From the NCBI GenBank assembly GCA_028565635.1, contig JAOXYB010020204.1, positions 1-17,609 on the forward strand: a DNA stretch of 17,609 nt, written 5' to 3'. Positions 7,701 to 15,100 of this stretch are shown piece after piece (within the stretch, counting starts at the first letter, position 1; the number at the start of each line of letters is the position of its first letter). Made by a program: the position numbers and the translations under genes. The notes beneath the pieces were generated by a model. The model worked only from the letters and a program-made list of their open reading frames with translations. It was not told where the DNA came from and ran no database searches. Source of the DNA: Phoronis ovalis (Eukaryota > Phoronida > Phoronidae).

Positions 7701-8710
7701 CCGTATTCTAGTAAAAATCCATGTAAAACCATTTGCTGCAGAGGAGATCTGAGAAGTGTTAGACCTTCTGCTGATGGCTGCTATGACACCAAGGTAAACC
7801 AATGTAATTGCTGCTAGTATGCTATGGCTCAACTTGATCTACTTAGTTCATTTAATTACGGGGGCACTCACATATATGATATCTATGGGGGTATGCCGCC
7901 CAAATGAGTCACTTTTTTCACCGATACCTCCCTAAAAATAGGTCCACTTTTCACAGAAATGTCCCTAAAAATGGTTCCACTTTCAACATAATCCCTAAAA
8001 ATGGGTCGCTTTTTCACGATTTTATATTTAAAGTTAGCAATTCCTGGGAATTTTTCCAAGAGAAAACCTTAAAAAATGGGTCCTGTTTGTGACAGAAAAC
8101 CCTCTAAAAATAGGTTAATTTTTTTGAGACCAAAATCCCTAAAACTGGATGGATATTTTGAGGTTGGGCTGCACATCCCCGTCTAAAAATATGATCAGTG
8201 TGCTCCCCCAGCCCCTGGGGCTTTAATTCTGCATATTACAAAGACATAATTTAATACTCTTTGTGCTGCATATTTTAACTGAATTAAAAAATTTTTATAC
8301 AGCATCGATAAAAATTAAATTTTTAGTAATAGTTCTCTTTCCGAAAGGGAATGTGATCAAAATATATCAGGCCGGTGGCCCCTCTTCTTCAAATTGAAAA
8401 AATAGCAAAAAAACAACATGTTGTAGAAGGTACTGGATTACAGGAAAAAGACTTGGACATCCTCATGCAATTCAATATTTGTCAAACAGATCATCCTTAT
8501 TTTTTTTTTATAATGATAAATAATTTTTTTTTACAATTTCAGGTTACAGATTATATAATGGCTACCCAGTTAAGATCTCAAGCTGTCAATGGACCGACCT
8601 TAGGCACAGGACTAGCACCCTTCAAGTGGACTTCACAATTTAATTTGTCACACATTGGTCTGCCACCAGTGTATAATTTCAGTTTTGTTCCCATGGAACC
8701 AAGTTTATGA
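1704..8710 (+). CDS. PLBD1: Phospholipase B-like protein (PLBD1 family), paralogue A, 10 exons
   Basis: Exons 1704-1782, 3191-3416, 3874-4099, 4267-4428, 4786-4930, 5571-5771, 6121-6261, 6708-6893, 7687-7793 and 8543-8710 join to 1641 nt (546 residues). This is close to the family's usual length of about 550. The protein has an N-terminal signal peptide (residues 1 to about 25). GHCSAL places the candidate nucleophile at Cys226, where family members self-cleave before the Cys to give two chains (here about 200 and 320 residues). Other family blocks are SSYPGFL, the [14 protein letters not shown] region, [34 protein letters not shown], a CKTICC/GCYDTK cysteine block and the C-terminal [10 protein letters not shown]. 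Several N-glycosylation sequons (NGT, NDT, NST, NMS, NGS, NLS, NFS) fit a lysosomal or secreted glycoprotein. Known biochemistry in the family is amidase/phospholipase-like; the substrate here is unknown. An in-frame stop at 1677-1679 supports the chosen start. No frame break is seen, so the gene looks functional. Confidence 0.95.
1783..3190 (+). other. Paralogue A intron 1 (1408 bp)
   Basis: GTAAGA...TTTAG. Mostly AT-rich. A perfect 11-bp inverted repeat (CAAAAAAGGCC at 1970-1980, complement at 2020-2030) frames a 39-bp loop. A G+C-richer patch at about 2050-2230 ends with one antisense match to the CCCTGYGGTAAAT minisatellite unit found at 9893-10230. No further exon is recognisable. Confidence 0.75.
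1970..2030. repeat. Perfect 11-bp inverted repeat
   Basis: CAAAAAAGGCC (1970-1980) and its exact complement GGCCTTTTTTG (2020-2030) are separated by 39 bp inside intron 1 of paralogue A. It could form a hairpin in the pre-mRNA or be an element end. No function is claimed. Confidence 0.55.
3191..3416 (+). CDS. PLBD1: Paralogue A exon 2: N-terminal beta region
   Basis: Residues 27-101 plus two bases. Contains [26 protein letters not shown] and [14 protein letters not shown], the family's N-terminal signature of the first chain. It holds two N-glycosylation sequons. Acceptor GATTTAG, donor GA/GTAAGT, phase 1 in and 2 out. It is two codons longer than its counterpart in B, the gap lying after KAGF. 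Confidence 0.93.
3417..3873 (+). other. Paralogue A intron 2 (457 bp) with short direct repeats
   Basis: GTAAGT...TTTTAG. Just after the donor is a G-rich stretch with an 8-G run (3434-3441). Then come related copies of GCAGCGAGC/GCCGCGAGC, and TTTTTAAATGCRAGCA appears twice (3501-3516, 3586-3600), 85 bp apart. It looks like a degraded repeat insertion. No exon seen. Confidence 0.65.
3874..4099 (+). CDS. PLBD1: Paralogue A exon 3
   Basis: Residues 102-177: [10 protein letters not shown], the sequon NST, then a helical, charged region including [11 protein letters not shown] and [16 protein letters not shown]. Acceptor TTTTAG, donor AAG/GTACTT, phase 2 in and 0 out. Same 226-nt length as in B, about 77 percent identical residues by hand count. 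Confidence 0.93.
4267..4428 (+). CDS. PLBD1: Paralogue A exon 4: carries the catalytic Cys
   Basis: Residues 178-231: [15 protein letters not shown]..., sequon NMS, and [10 protein letters not shown] at the end. Cys226 (codon 4411-4413) follows the expected autocleavage position and lies five codons before the donor AAG/GTTTGT. The acceptor is the less common TTTTGAG. Phase 0 on both sides (162 nt). Nucleophile assignment rests on family knowledge of PLBD Ntn hydrolases. Confidence 0.92.
4429..4785 (+). other. Paralogue A intron 4 (357 bp)
   Basis: GTTTGT...TTTTAG. AT-rich, with a T-rich tract shortly before the acceptor. I see no repeat, exon or RNA gene in it. The 167-bp intron 3 just upstream (4100-4266) is likewise plain. 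Confidence 0.75.
4786..4930 (+). CDS. PLBD1: Paralogue A exon 5, ends at a GC donor
   Basis: Residues 232-279: [19 protein letters not shown], then [13 protein letters not shown] and SFSSYP. The family's conserved His-x-x-Trp region follows the nucleophile. The exon ends CCAG and the intron starts GCAAGC. Only this junction restores the family sequence SSYPGFL; no in-frame GT lies nearby. Phase 1 out. Confidence 0.92.
4931..5570 (+). other. Paralogue A intron 5 (640 bp), GC-AG type
   Basis: Starts GCAAGC and ends TTTTGTAG. It contains an 18-bp inverted repeat with one mismatch (5170-5187 and 5537-5554), whose right arm lies 17 bp before exon 6. Otherwise AT-rich without recognisable genes. 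Confidence 0.85.
5170..5554. repeat. Element bounded by 18-bp inverted repeats in intron 5
   Basis: TTAAAGTTGGGTTTCCTG (5170-5187) matches the reverse complement of 5537-5554 at 17 of 18 bases, enclosing about 350 bp. This fits a short non-autonomous inverted-repeat transposon. No target duplication or coding sequence was identified, so chance or partial decay cannot be excluded. Confidence 0.45.
5571..5771 (+). CDS. PLBD1: Paralogue A exon 6
   Basis: Residues 280-346: [22 protein letters not shown], a region with [22 protein letters not shown], and the start of NSGTYNNQ. Highly typical of the family's second chain; one NGS sequon. Phase 1 on both sides, donor CAG/GTAGCC. Confidence 0.95.
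5772..6120 (+). other. Paralogue A intron 6 (349 bp) with TA/TG-rich microsatellite
   Basis: GTAGCC...TCTTAG. At about 6013-6074 runs an alternating purine-pyrimidine tract of TATG, TACA and TATA steps, an imperfect microsatellite containing short self-complementary stretches. No exon seen. Confidence 0.7.
6013..6074. repeat. Imperfect TA/TG microsatellite
   Basis: About 60 bp of alternating pyrimidine-purine steps (TATGTATG, ACATATAC, TACATATA), largely self-complementary, in intron 6 of paralogue A. Likely length-variable between individuals. Confidence 0.65.
6121..6261 (+). CDS. PLBD1: Paralogue A exon 7 (converted exon)
   Basis: Residues 347-393: [17 protein letters not shown], a stretch with [13 protein letters not shown], and [13 protein letters not shown]. 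The NSGTYNNQ block is near-invariant in PLBD proteins. Phase 1 on both sides, donor CAG/GTAAGT. It differs from exon 7 of B at only 6 of 141 bases (two amino acids), much less than its neighbours. Confidence 0.95.
6262..6707 (+). other. Paralogue A intron 7 (446 bp)
   Basis: GTAAGT...AACAG. The first roughly 52 bp align with intron 7 of B. Directly after this shared part lies a diverged copy of the 3' end of exon 7 with its own donor-like GTGAGC (6314-6353). The rest is AT-rich with no recognised feature. Confidence 0.8.
6314..6353 (+). pseudogene. Isolated fragment of a PLBD exon 7 (3' end only)
   Basis: Read in frame, the 40 bases give [14 protein letters not shown], against [14 protein letters not shown] in the real exon 92 bp upstream. 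They are followed by a donor-like GTGAGC. Several differences are synonymous (for example AGG for CGA), so the fragment seems to derive from a once-coding paralogue rather than a fresh copy of the adjacent exon. It lacks the 5' two-thirds of the exon. An intron stop codon lies between it and exon 7, so it is probably not used. Confidence 0.75.
6708..6893 (+). CDS. PLBD1: Paralogue A exon 8
   Basis: Residues 394-455: [21 protein letters not shown], then [20 protein letters not shown] and KKIMRYN, all strongly family-typical. Phase 1 on both sides; donor ATG/GTTAGT, where B has a GC donor at the equivalent site. About 11 percent nucleotide difference from B by hand count. Confidence 0.95.
6894..7686 (+). 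other. Paralogue A intron 8 (793 bp)
   Basis: GTTAGT...TTTTCAG. Contains a possible short inverted-repeat element (7006-7175) with ends related to GTTGTTCAA. An open stretch at 7285-7548 has no family similarity or coding character and is judged non-coding. Confidence 0.65.
7006..7175. repeat. Possible MITE with GTTGTTCAA ends
   Basis: GGTCAGTTGTTCAAA at 7006-7020 pairs with TTGAACAACCGGTTCC at about 7161-7176. The shared inverted core is GTTGTTCAA, with weaker matches outside it, enclosing about 140 bp. Short arms make this tentative. Confidence 0.35.
7687..7793 (+). CDS. PLBD1: Paralogue A exon 9: cysteine block
   Basis: Residues 456-491: [22 protein letters not shown], then GCYDTK. Four cysteines are conserved in the family and probably form disulfides. 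Phase 1 in, 0 out; donor AAG/GTAAAC. Confidence 0.94.
7794..8542 (+). other. Paralogue A intron 9 (749 bp), hosts minisatellite element 1
   Basis: GTAAAC...TTTCAG. The middle (7860-8220) is an inverted-ended element with a CCCTAAAAATGGGT minisatellite. A pyrimidine tract precedes the acceptor. The stretch 8221-8542 is AT-rich; its open frame upstream of exon 10 is simply intron read-through. Confidence 0.8.
7860..8220. mobile_element. Minisatellite-cored inverted-end element 1
   Basis: The left end (GGGGGCAC... then GGGGGTATGCCGCCCAAA, 7860-7905) and the reverse complement of the right end (about 8161-8216) align over about 45 bp, including TGGGGG and GGGGATGTGCAGCCC. Between them are about six degenerate copies of a roughly 33-bp unit with the core CCCTAAAAATGGGTCC, starting near 7928, 7962, 7992, 8066, 8099 and 8136. 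No coding capacity. It resembles the plan of bivalve non-autonomous elements with tandem-repeat cores, but family identity is inference. Confidence 0.65.
8543..8710 (+). CDS. PLBD1: Paralogue A exon 10: C-terminus
   Basis: Residues 492-546 plus [22 protein letters not shown], then [29 protein letters not shown]. The GPT...G..PF.W and MP/LP..YNF.F pattern closes PLBD proteins. Acceptor TTTCAG, phase 0. Two sequons (NLS, NFS). Confidence 0.95.
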   Translation, partial: VTDYIMATQLRSQAVNGPTLGTGLAPFKWTSQFNLSHIGLPPVYNFSFVPMEPSL

Positions 8711-8784
8711 ATTGCATGACTTATTGTTGAAAACATATATAAAGACAAATAGCAAGAACTAGTGTAGTGTTTTCTTAGGTTTTT

Positions 8785-8790
8785 AATAAA
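8785..8790 (+). terminator. Poly(A) signal of paralogue A (proximal)
   Basis: AATAAA 75 bp after the stop codon. It would give a very short 3'UTR. Strength and cleavage site are unknown. Confidence 0.6.
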
Positions 8791-8957
8791 TATTGTAAAT
8801 TCTTATTCATGTGTCTTGTTTATATGCAGTAGGAGCATTTTGATTTTTATTACAAAACACCTATTGCATCGAATTTAATTTCGTTGAACTTTCTTCATGA
8901 GGCCTCTTGTTATAAAAAAGGTTCCAATGTGTTTTAAGTATATGATGCATGAGTTCC

Positions 8958-8963
8958 AATAAA
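8958..8963 (+). terminator. Poly(A) signal of paralogue A (distal)
   Basis: AATAAA about 250 bp after the stop codon and only 147 bp before the start codon of paralogue B. Use of this site would place the end of gene A directly against the promoter of B. Confidence 0.5.
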
Positions 8964-8990
8964 ATTTCTATTTATTCTTCACCAGAATTA

Positions 8991-9052
8991 CCTCCCCTGG
9001 GTTACATGACGAAAAAGGTGGTCATGTGAATATCCTGGCATGTGACAAACGA
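8991..9052 (+). promoter_or_regulatory. Promoter block of paralogue B with two CATGTG E-boxes
   Basis: CCTCCCCTGG, TGACG and TCATGTGAATAT (9022-9033) repeat the order seen ahead of paralogue A. A second E-box, GCATGTGACA (9039-9048), is present only here. TCATGTG and CATGTGA match the M-box-like sites of MiT/TFE factors, plausible for a lysosomal gene; binding is inference. Confidence 0.5.
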
Positions 9053-9104
9053 CTCTTTATTATTTCTATCTAGAGGGCAGAAGCGCGACCGTGACACGGA
9101 AAAA

Positions 9105-9183
9105 ATGAAGTTATTTAGCCGTATTATTTCTGTTTTATTTAAAAACTACATTGTTACATTTTTAACCGTAGTCATTTGTCAAG
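9105..9183 (+). CDS. PLBD1: Paralogue B exon 1: signal peptide
   Basis: Residues 1-26: [14 protein letters not shown], then the hydrophobic [11 protein letters not shown]. Same 79-nt length and phase 1 end (CAAG/GTAAGT) as in A. The core is diverged but hydrophobicity is kept, as expected for a signal peptide. Confidence 0.88.
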
Positions 9184-12100
9184 GTAAGTCGTTTTGATGA
9201 AGATACTTTCCCGGTGGTACTTTTAATTTATAGTTTTTACCGTGACCGTACCAGTCATTGCATATGATTCATTATGATTGTGAAATATGGGAGTTTGAAA
9301 GGATCATTTGCTTAGATACTCTTTCTGTAAAATACTTTTAGGGATTAGCTAGGAAAACAACTAATAATATACTTGTTTATGGTGAACTGGATAGATAGAA
9401 CAGAACCTCTTTGCCATTTCTGTCTGAGGATAATTAAATACTGGCTCAAGTTAGGTACAGCAGCTCCTCTAACAGATTACATAGACTGTCATAGACACGC
9501 TTGTTACATGTCTATAGTCTAGGGAAATCGACCTGGGCTGCAAATGTACACTCACTCCTGCTTGAGTTAGGGTTAGGTGAGGCATGGACCCGTCAAGGTG
9601 TTGGTGATGTAGACGGTGTTATAGCTGTTTGTAAGCAACGTGTGTCAGATACACTAAACATTTAATCAACACGGGTTCAGCGGCGCTGCATCAGATATTC
9701 TTCTAGAAGCAAATTAATTAGTCTTCTTGAACTTTTATGATAGATTTGGTAACTGCTAGGATATATGAAACTCTAAGAGTTCAAGAAGACTTGCCCCTAG
9801 GGTTTTATATATCCTAGGTTACTGTAAATCCCGGGGTGGGGGCACTTGACAGAAAAGTTGGTAGAGGTGTGCGGCCCAGGCTAAAAAACTCTGACCCTGT
9901 GGTAAATTAACATCACCAAAAATATACCCTGTCGTTAATGAAAAACATGAAAAATATACCCTGCCGTAAATAACTCTCCCGAAATAGGTACCCTGTGTAA
10001 AATTCACTTATTATAAATTATAAACCCTGTGGTAAATAAATATGGAAAAATTTACGAACCTTAATTTGTCATACCTGTAGTAAATGCGTTTTCCAAGAAA
10101 TACTCCCTGTGGCATTAAATGAATATTTTTTGAAAATATATACCCTGTGGTAAATATCCAACAAGAAAAGTATACCCTGTAATAAATAAAACTTTGAAAA
10201 GCGTGAAAAACATATACCCTGTGGTAAATGCGTGAGCTGAAAAAAGGGGGCCTCAGATTAGGCGGCACATACTCCATGTATAGTGACTTATAGTGGCAGC
10301 ATTTGTCCATAAATGTCTATAAAGATTATAGAGACAACTATTTAACCACTGCATGGTACATCTGTTGCCTAAGTATTTGTACATAATTTTTGTATATTGT
10401 TGTATATATATAACCTGTATTGTTATATCTAGTATGTAAAGCCTATATTCCGTATATTGTTACTTTTATTTTTGTTAATAAACATCCGTTATAACCAATA
10501 ACCAACCCAGTACTAATAATAGATCCAATATCTGATGTATAATAATGATAATAACAAACTGAGACCATAGCATTGCTGTAAGAGAATTTTAATTGTTTTT
10601 GTTAATTTCGAAGATGGTAGTTTTTGAATAAGAAAGTGTTAGGACCAATACGTCAGTATTGTGCCTAATATTAAGACTACGCCCACGAAACAAAAACTCA
10701 CTGGCTGTGGCTGATGACTTATGAGTCAAAACCAGTAGAAGTTAGCCCATTGCAAAAACACTCACCGTGTGTCAAAAAATTCATTAAAAATTCAAACCAA
10801 AATTGTTGTCTTGTTTGTCTCTGTTACTCTGTCACTTGAAGCTTGATTTAATAATACTCCTCAAGGTGACTTTAGCATACAATTCCATGCAAGATGGAAA
10901 TTTGCATTGGTCTGAGTGGTAATGGATTTGTATGCTAAAAGCCACCTTGAAGAGTATTAATCAAGCTTCAAATGATAGATAACCCATGCAAGTACGAGTA
11001 TCATAGACAAACAAGACGAGAGGTCACTATCCCCCATTTCCCTCCTCAATGTCCCATCACAACAAATATTTCTGACATTATATCGCATCAGAAACCAGTA
11101 TTTTGTATATATGGGAGAGCATAACTCGGAAACCTACTGTAATAAACATCACAATAGATTCAATCTGTTAATTTGTATTAATAGTTCACTCTGTTTGTAA
11201 AAGTTTTTCAAGCTGTATTTTTTAAGTTTTTGTAATTTTAATATATTCCTGTATGATATAGGAAAGCTTTACAATGGAACAGTATACTTGAGAAGTGCAG
11301 GCTGTACATTTTTACCTGGAAAGCTAGACTTAGAAAATGGAATAGCATATGGTACGTACAATGATACATTGTTAAAGAATGGATGGACAGTTTTGGATAT
11401 AAAAGCTGGATTTCCTGACCCAGGTCCAGATAATGCTGTTATGTTTGGTGCAGGTTGCTTAGAGGGTGCCATGACAGCAGAGTAAGTGACATATCAATGT
11501 TCTAGACTGTACACATTACATACGCATACATACATACACACACACACACATACAAATAATAGATTTTTTCTAATGCTAAGCTTTGAAAATTCCTATTTTT
11601 TTAAGCAAGTATAGAATTTTTTTACATATTTAGAAAGTTTAAGTTTTGTACTTTTGCTTGTCTATATTTGCATTTAATTACCTATGTCAAACTTAAAGTA
11701 TAAAGTGTGCATAAATTGTGCCATATTCGCTACAGAACTCACCTAAATTCTTTTTTCATGTAGTGGAACGTCGAGCTTATAAATTTGTGTGTCATCATGC
11801 AGCCTTTCAAGACACCAGAGTTGTCAGGTTAATGTTTAATTGTGGTGAGAATTCACATCTGTTTTGTCTTTGCTTTTACTTTTAGATACATTTATGACCA
11901 TTATATAAACATGCAAAGCTGGGTAAATTCAACTGGTGTCTCGGCAACATTTTATTCAAAGCTCAGAACATTTTATGATATGCAAGATAAATGGACCAGG
12001 AAAATGATCCAAGAAAATCAAGCTGATCCATACTGGAGACAACTTAATAACATCTTGATGCAGTTTGATGGATTGGTGGCAGGCTATAACTTGGTTGCCA

Positions 12101-15100
12101 AAGATGATAAAGTATAAGCAATTTATTTGCCTTTTATTTTTGGTATCAAGTTACTTTTCTTATTTTCTGCCGAATAAACTGAATGGAAAACGTTCCATAG
12201 AAATATTATTAAAGGAAATATTTAAAGTCTGTCAGATAATCTCATCTTAAATTTTTTTCAAAAAATAATTGTTCGTATGCAACCCTTTTGTGCAAGAAAT
12301 TCCCTTAAATTAGGGTATTAAAAATCATAATTTCTCACCTACTTTCTTCACTACAAGTTTATGGTGTGACATTAAAATGGATATACTGTAGATGTTTGAC
12401 TTTAAAGCTGATGACTTTTATGAATGATCGTAATTATAACTATGCAGTTGAGACAGGAAGTGCTTCTTTAATTAACAGTGTTTATTTGAACTACTACATT
12501 GCGCTCTTAAAATTCTACAAGTTTTTCACTGGCAATACACTTTTATGTTTCTAGATACTGGACATCTTTGCATTTCAATTTCTAAATGGCATTGGTGATA
12601 TTATTGATCTTATACACGTTTTGAGTCCAGAGACACGTCCAAATGTTTTCAACATGTCTGCCAGTGAATTTGAAAGATACTTTTCTAATCATGGGCATTG
12701 TTCTGCATTAGTTAAGGTTTGTTTTTTGTTAGGGATCTATAAATTTGAGGAGTATTTGGTGCATAGTGCAAATTTCTCATTAGGAAGTGAGTTTCATTTG
12801 GATTCTAATGAGAGGTCAGAGATTTTGAACTAGCTACAATTTTACTGTAAGTGGGACACTGTAGACATATTTGTGGCATTGGGGGAAGTAACAAATTCAG
12901 TTTTTGTTAAATGTATTTTTTGTATGAAAAATTATTTTTCAATTATTAATGAGTTAAAAACAGTACAAGTACTCAGCAGGAAAATATTTATTACTAGAGA
13001 CGCTTTTTAATTTTTTTAATGGGCATATAGCTAAGGCTTGTAGTATATATTTGCATAACAAAGTATACAAATAATTTTTTTGTCTGTTCTTTATTTGAGA
13101 CAAAAATGTGGATAATTTTGTTTTTATTCTCTTTACACCCAGTTCGATACTATGAGCAAAGCAATTTTGTGTCACAGTAGTATAATGTATTAACAGTTTT
13201 TGCAATCGTTACTCTGAAAACTAAATACTTACTGTACATAGAATATGTTATCTTAGGCAAGAAACCTATAACTCTATCTTTGATATGTCCGCAGAGGGAT
13301 GACTAACCAATGTTTCTATGGTCCTCTCATCATGAAAAATAGATCTAAGCTTGTTGCATTATATAACAACTATGTAATTTTGATTTTGAAGAAATCTTTT
13401 TTCTAGGTGACAGGTGCATATGAAGATATCTTCATGTCACATTCAAGCTGGTTTTCGTATGCTGCTATGTTACGCATTTACAAACACTATAACTTCAACT
13501 TGAAAGATTCATCAACTGCTGCTAAACGTGTTTCTTTCTCAAGCTATCCAGGCAAGCTTTACATTTTTTAAACATGAAATGTTTTCTGAAACTTTCACAT
13601 TCAGACTTGTTATGGAGGTATTTTCAGACTCGTCTGTTAATTGCATGAAATTCAATTAGCATTTAATCACACCTCATCAAAATCATAAGGTAAATCCAGT
13701 GGATCTATATTTGTGCTAACTATGTGTTTGAGCAGTAAACAATTCTCTCATTATTTCTTGCTAGTATGACCAAATTGTAAATACTGTGAATAATCTTTAA
13801 ATTAAGAACAAATGTTTAAGATAGGAGCCATTTTTATTAAATTTTATAATCAAAATCCCTGGTTCAACTTAAAAATGTTCCGTAACAAATTATTGGAGTA
13901 TTGTTTACTTGCCAAAAACATATAGTTGGCACAAATTTAGATCCATTATATTTCCCATTAGTATGTACCTAAGGATTTATATAAAGATTGACTAAATACC
14001 AATTACACTTCATACGTTTCCCATACCAGTCTGAAAATGCCATAATGACATAGCTTGAATGTTAAAGTTTCAGAAAACATCCATCTTGTGTGAAAAAAAT
14101 CTAATACAGTTTTTTCACAAATGTTTATCTTAAACAGTAATGACCCTTGACACAAAAACCTTTACTGGACTGAAAACATGTAAACGCTATATAGAGTCAG
14201 ATGCTGATAAGACTACTTGAATGAGGTGTGTTTCAATGTGATAAACTTCAGGAATGATTTGGTATTTTTAAAGTCGTGACTTTAACAAGTTAAATGTTGT
14301 ATTAATATAATATTCACAACAGATCAAACAATTGATGAATAATGATTACGTTTATTATTCAGTGTCGGTTGTTTCTTAAGATTTTTTTTTTGTTACAACA
14401 GTCATGATTGTAGTATATACTTTCTTTTAATAAGTATAAAGGACTTAGATTTGTTGTGTGTATTATTTTATAGGTTTCTTAGAATCCCTAGATGACTTCT
14501 ACTTGATGGATAGTGGACTGGTAATGTTACAAACGACAAATAATGTGTTTAACCAAGAACTCTATAAAACTGTTGTTCCTCAGTCTTTGTTTGCTTGGCA
14601 GCGTGTGCGATTAGCTAATATGATGGCCAGAAATGGTTCACACTGGGCGAACTTACTTGCACGATATAATTCAGGTAGGATTGAGCACAGCTGACGTATC
14701 CTTTACTTCGTATTTTGCTATGATGATGCAGACTAACGAACATCAAAAACTATTAGTTAAACAGCTTGTTATGTGATACTGTACACTCTCTAGCTGTCTT
14801 TTTGTTTAGACCACTCCAAAAATAAAAACTGAGTCTGTCGGTTTTATTTTTAAAAAAGTGTTTAATGAGTCGGTCGGGCTTCTTTTAGAGAATTTGTTGG
14901 GTTTTTGTGTTTTCTGATTTTTTACAATATATTAAATTATGAAAAATTAAAAAGCCAATATTTGAAGTGATCGGGTCCGTTAAACAAGTTTTTTTGTTTG
15001 GTCTTGCCTTATAACATAACATTAAAATAACTATGGACAGGAGTACAAAAGCTGATGGTGTGTGTTAATGTGCAAAGTTCTACTAAGTAATTTTGATTAC

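Larger units (their letters stand above)
9184..11261 (+). other. Paralogue B intron 1 (2078 bp), repeat-rich
   Basis: GTAAGT...GATATAG. Holds a hairpin at 9483-9520, the interleaved inverted repeats at 9720-9823, minisatellite element 2 (9830-10300) and a foldback element (10807-11018). Between these the DNA is AT-rich with no exon visible. An open minus-strand stretch over the minisatellite is a by-product of the repeat. Confidence 0.8.

Noticed and set aside
7904-8092. Open frame repeating Pro-Lys-Asn-Gly-Ser over element 1
   Set aside because: The periodic peptide simply follows the minisatellite unit, which lies in intron 9. There is no start context or family similarity.
9819-10310. Two adjacent minus-strand open frames rich in Tyr-His-Arg-Val-Tyr
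   Set aside because: They read the 32-bp minisatellite on the opposite strand; the unit happens to lack stops. No promoter, splice signals or known domain.
11269-11472. Minus-strand open frame over exon 2 of B
   Set aside because: Shadow of the true coding exon on the plus strand.
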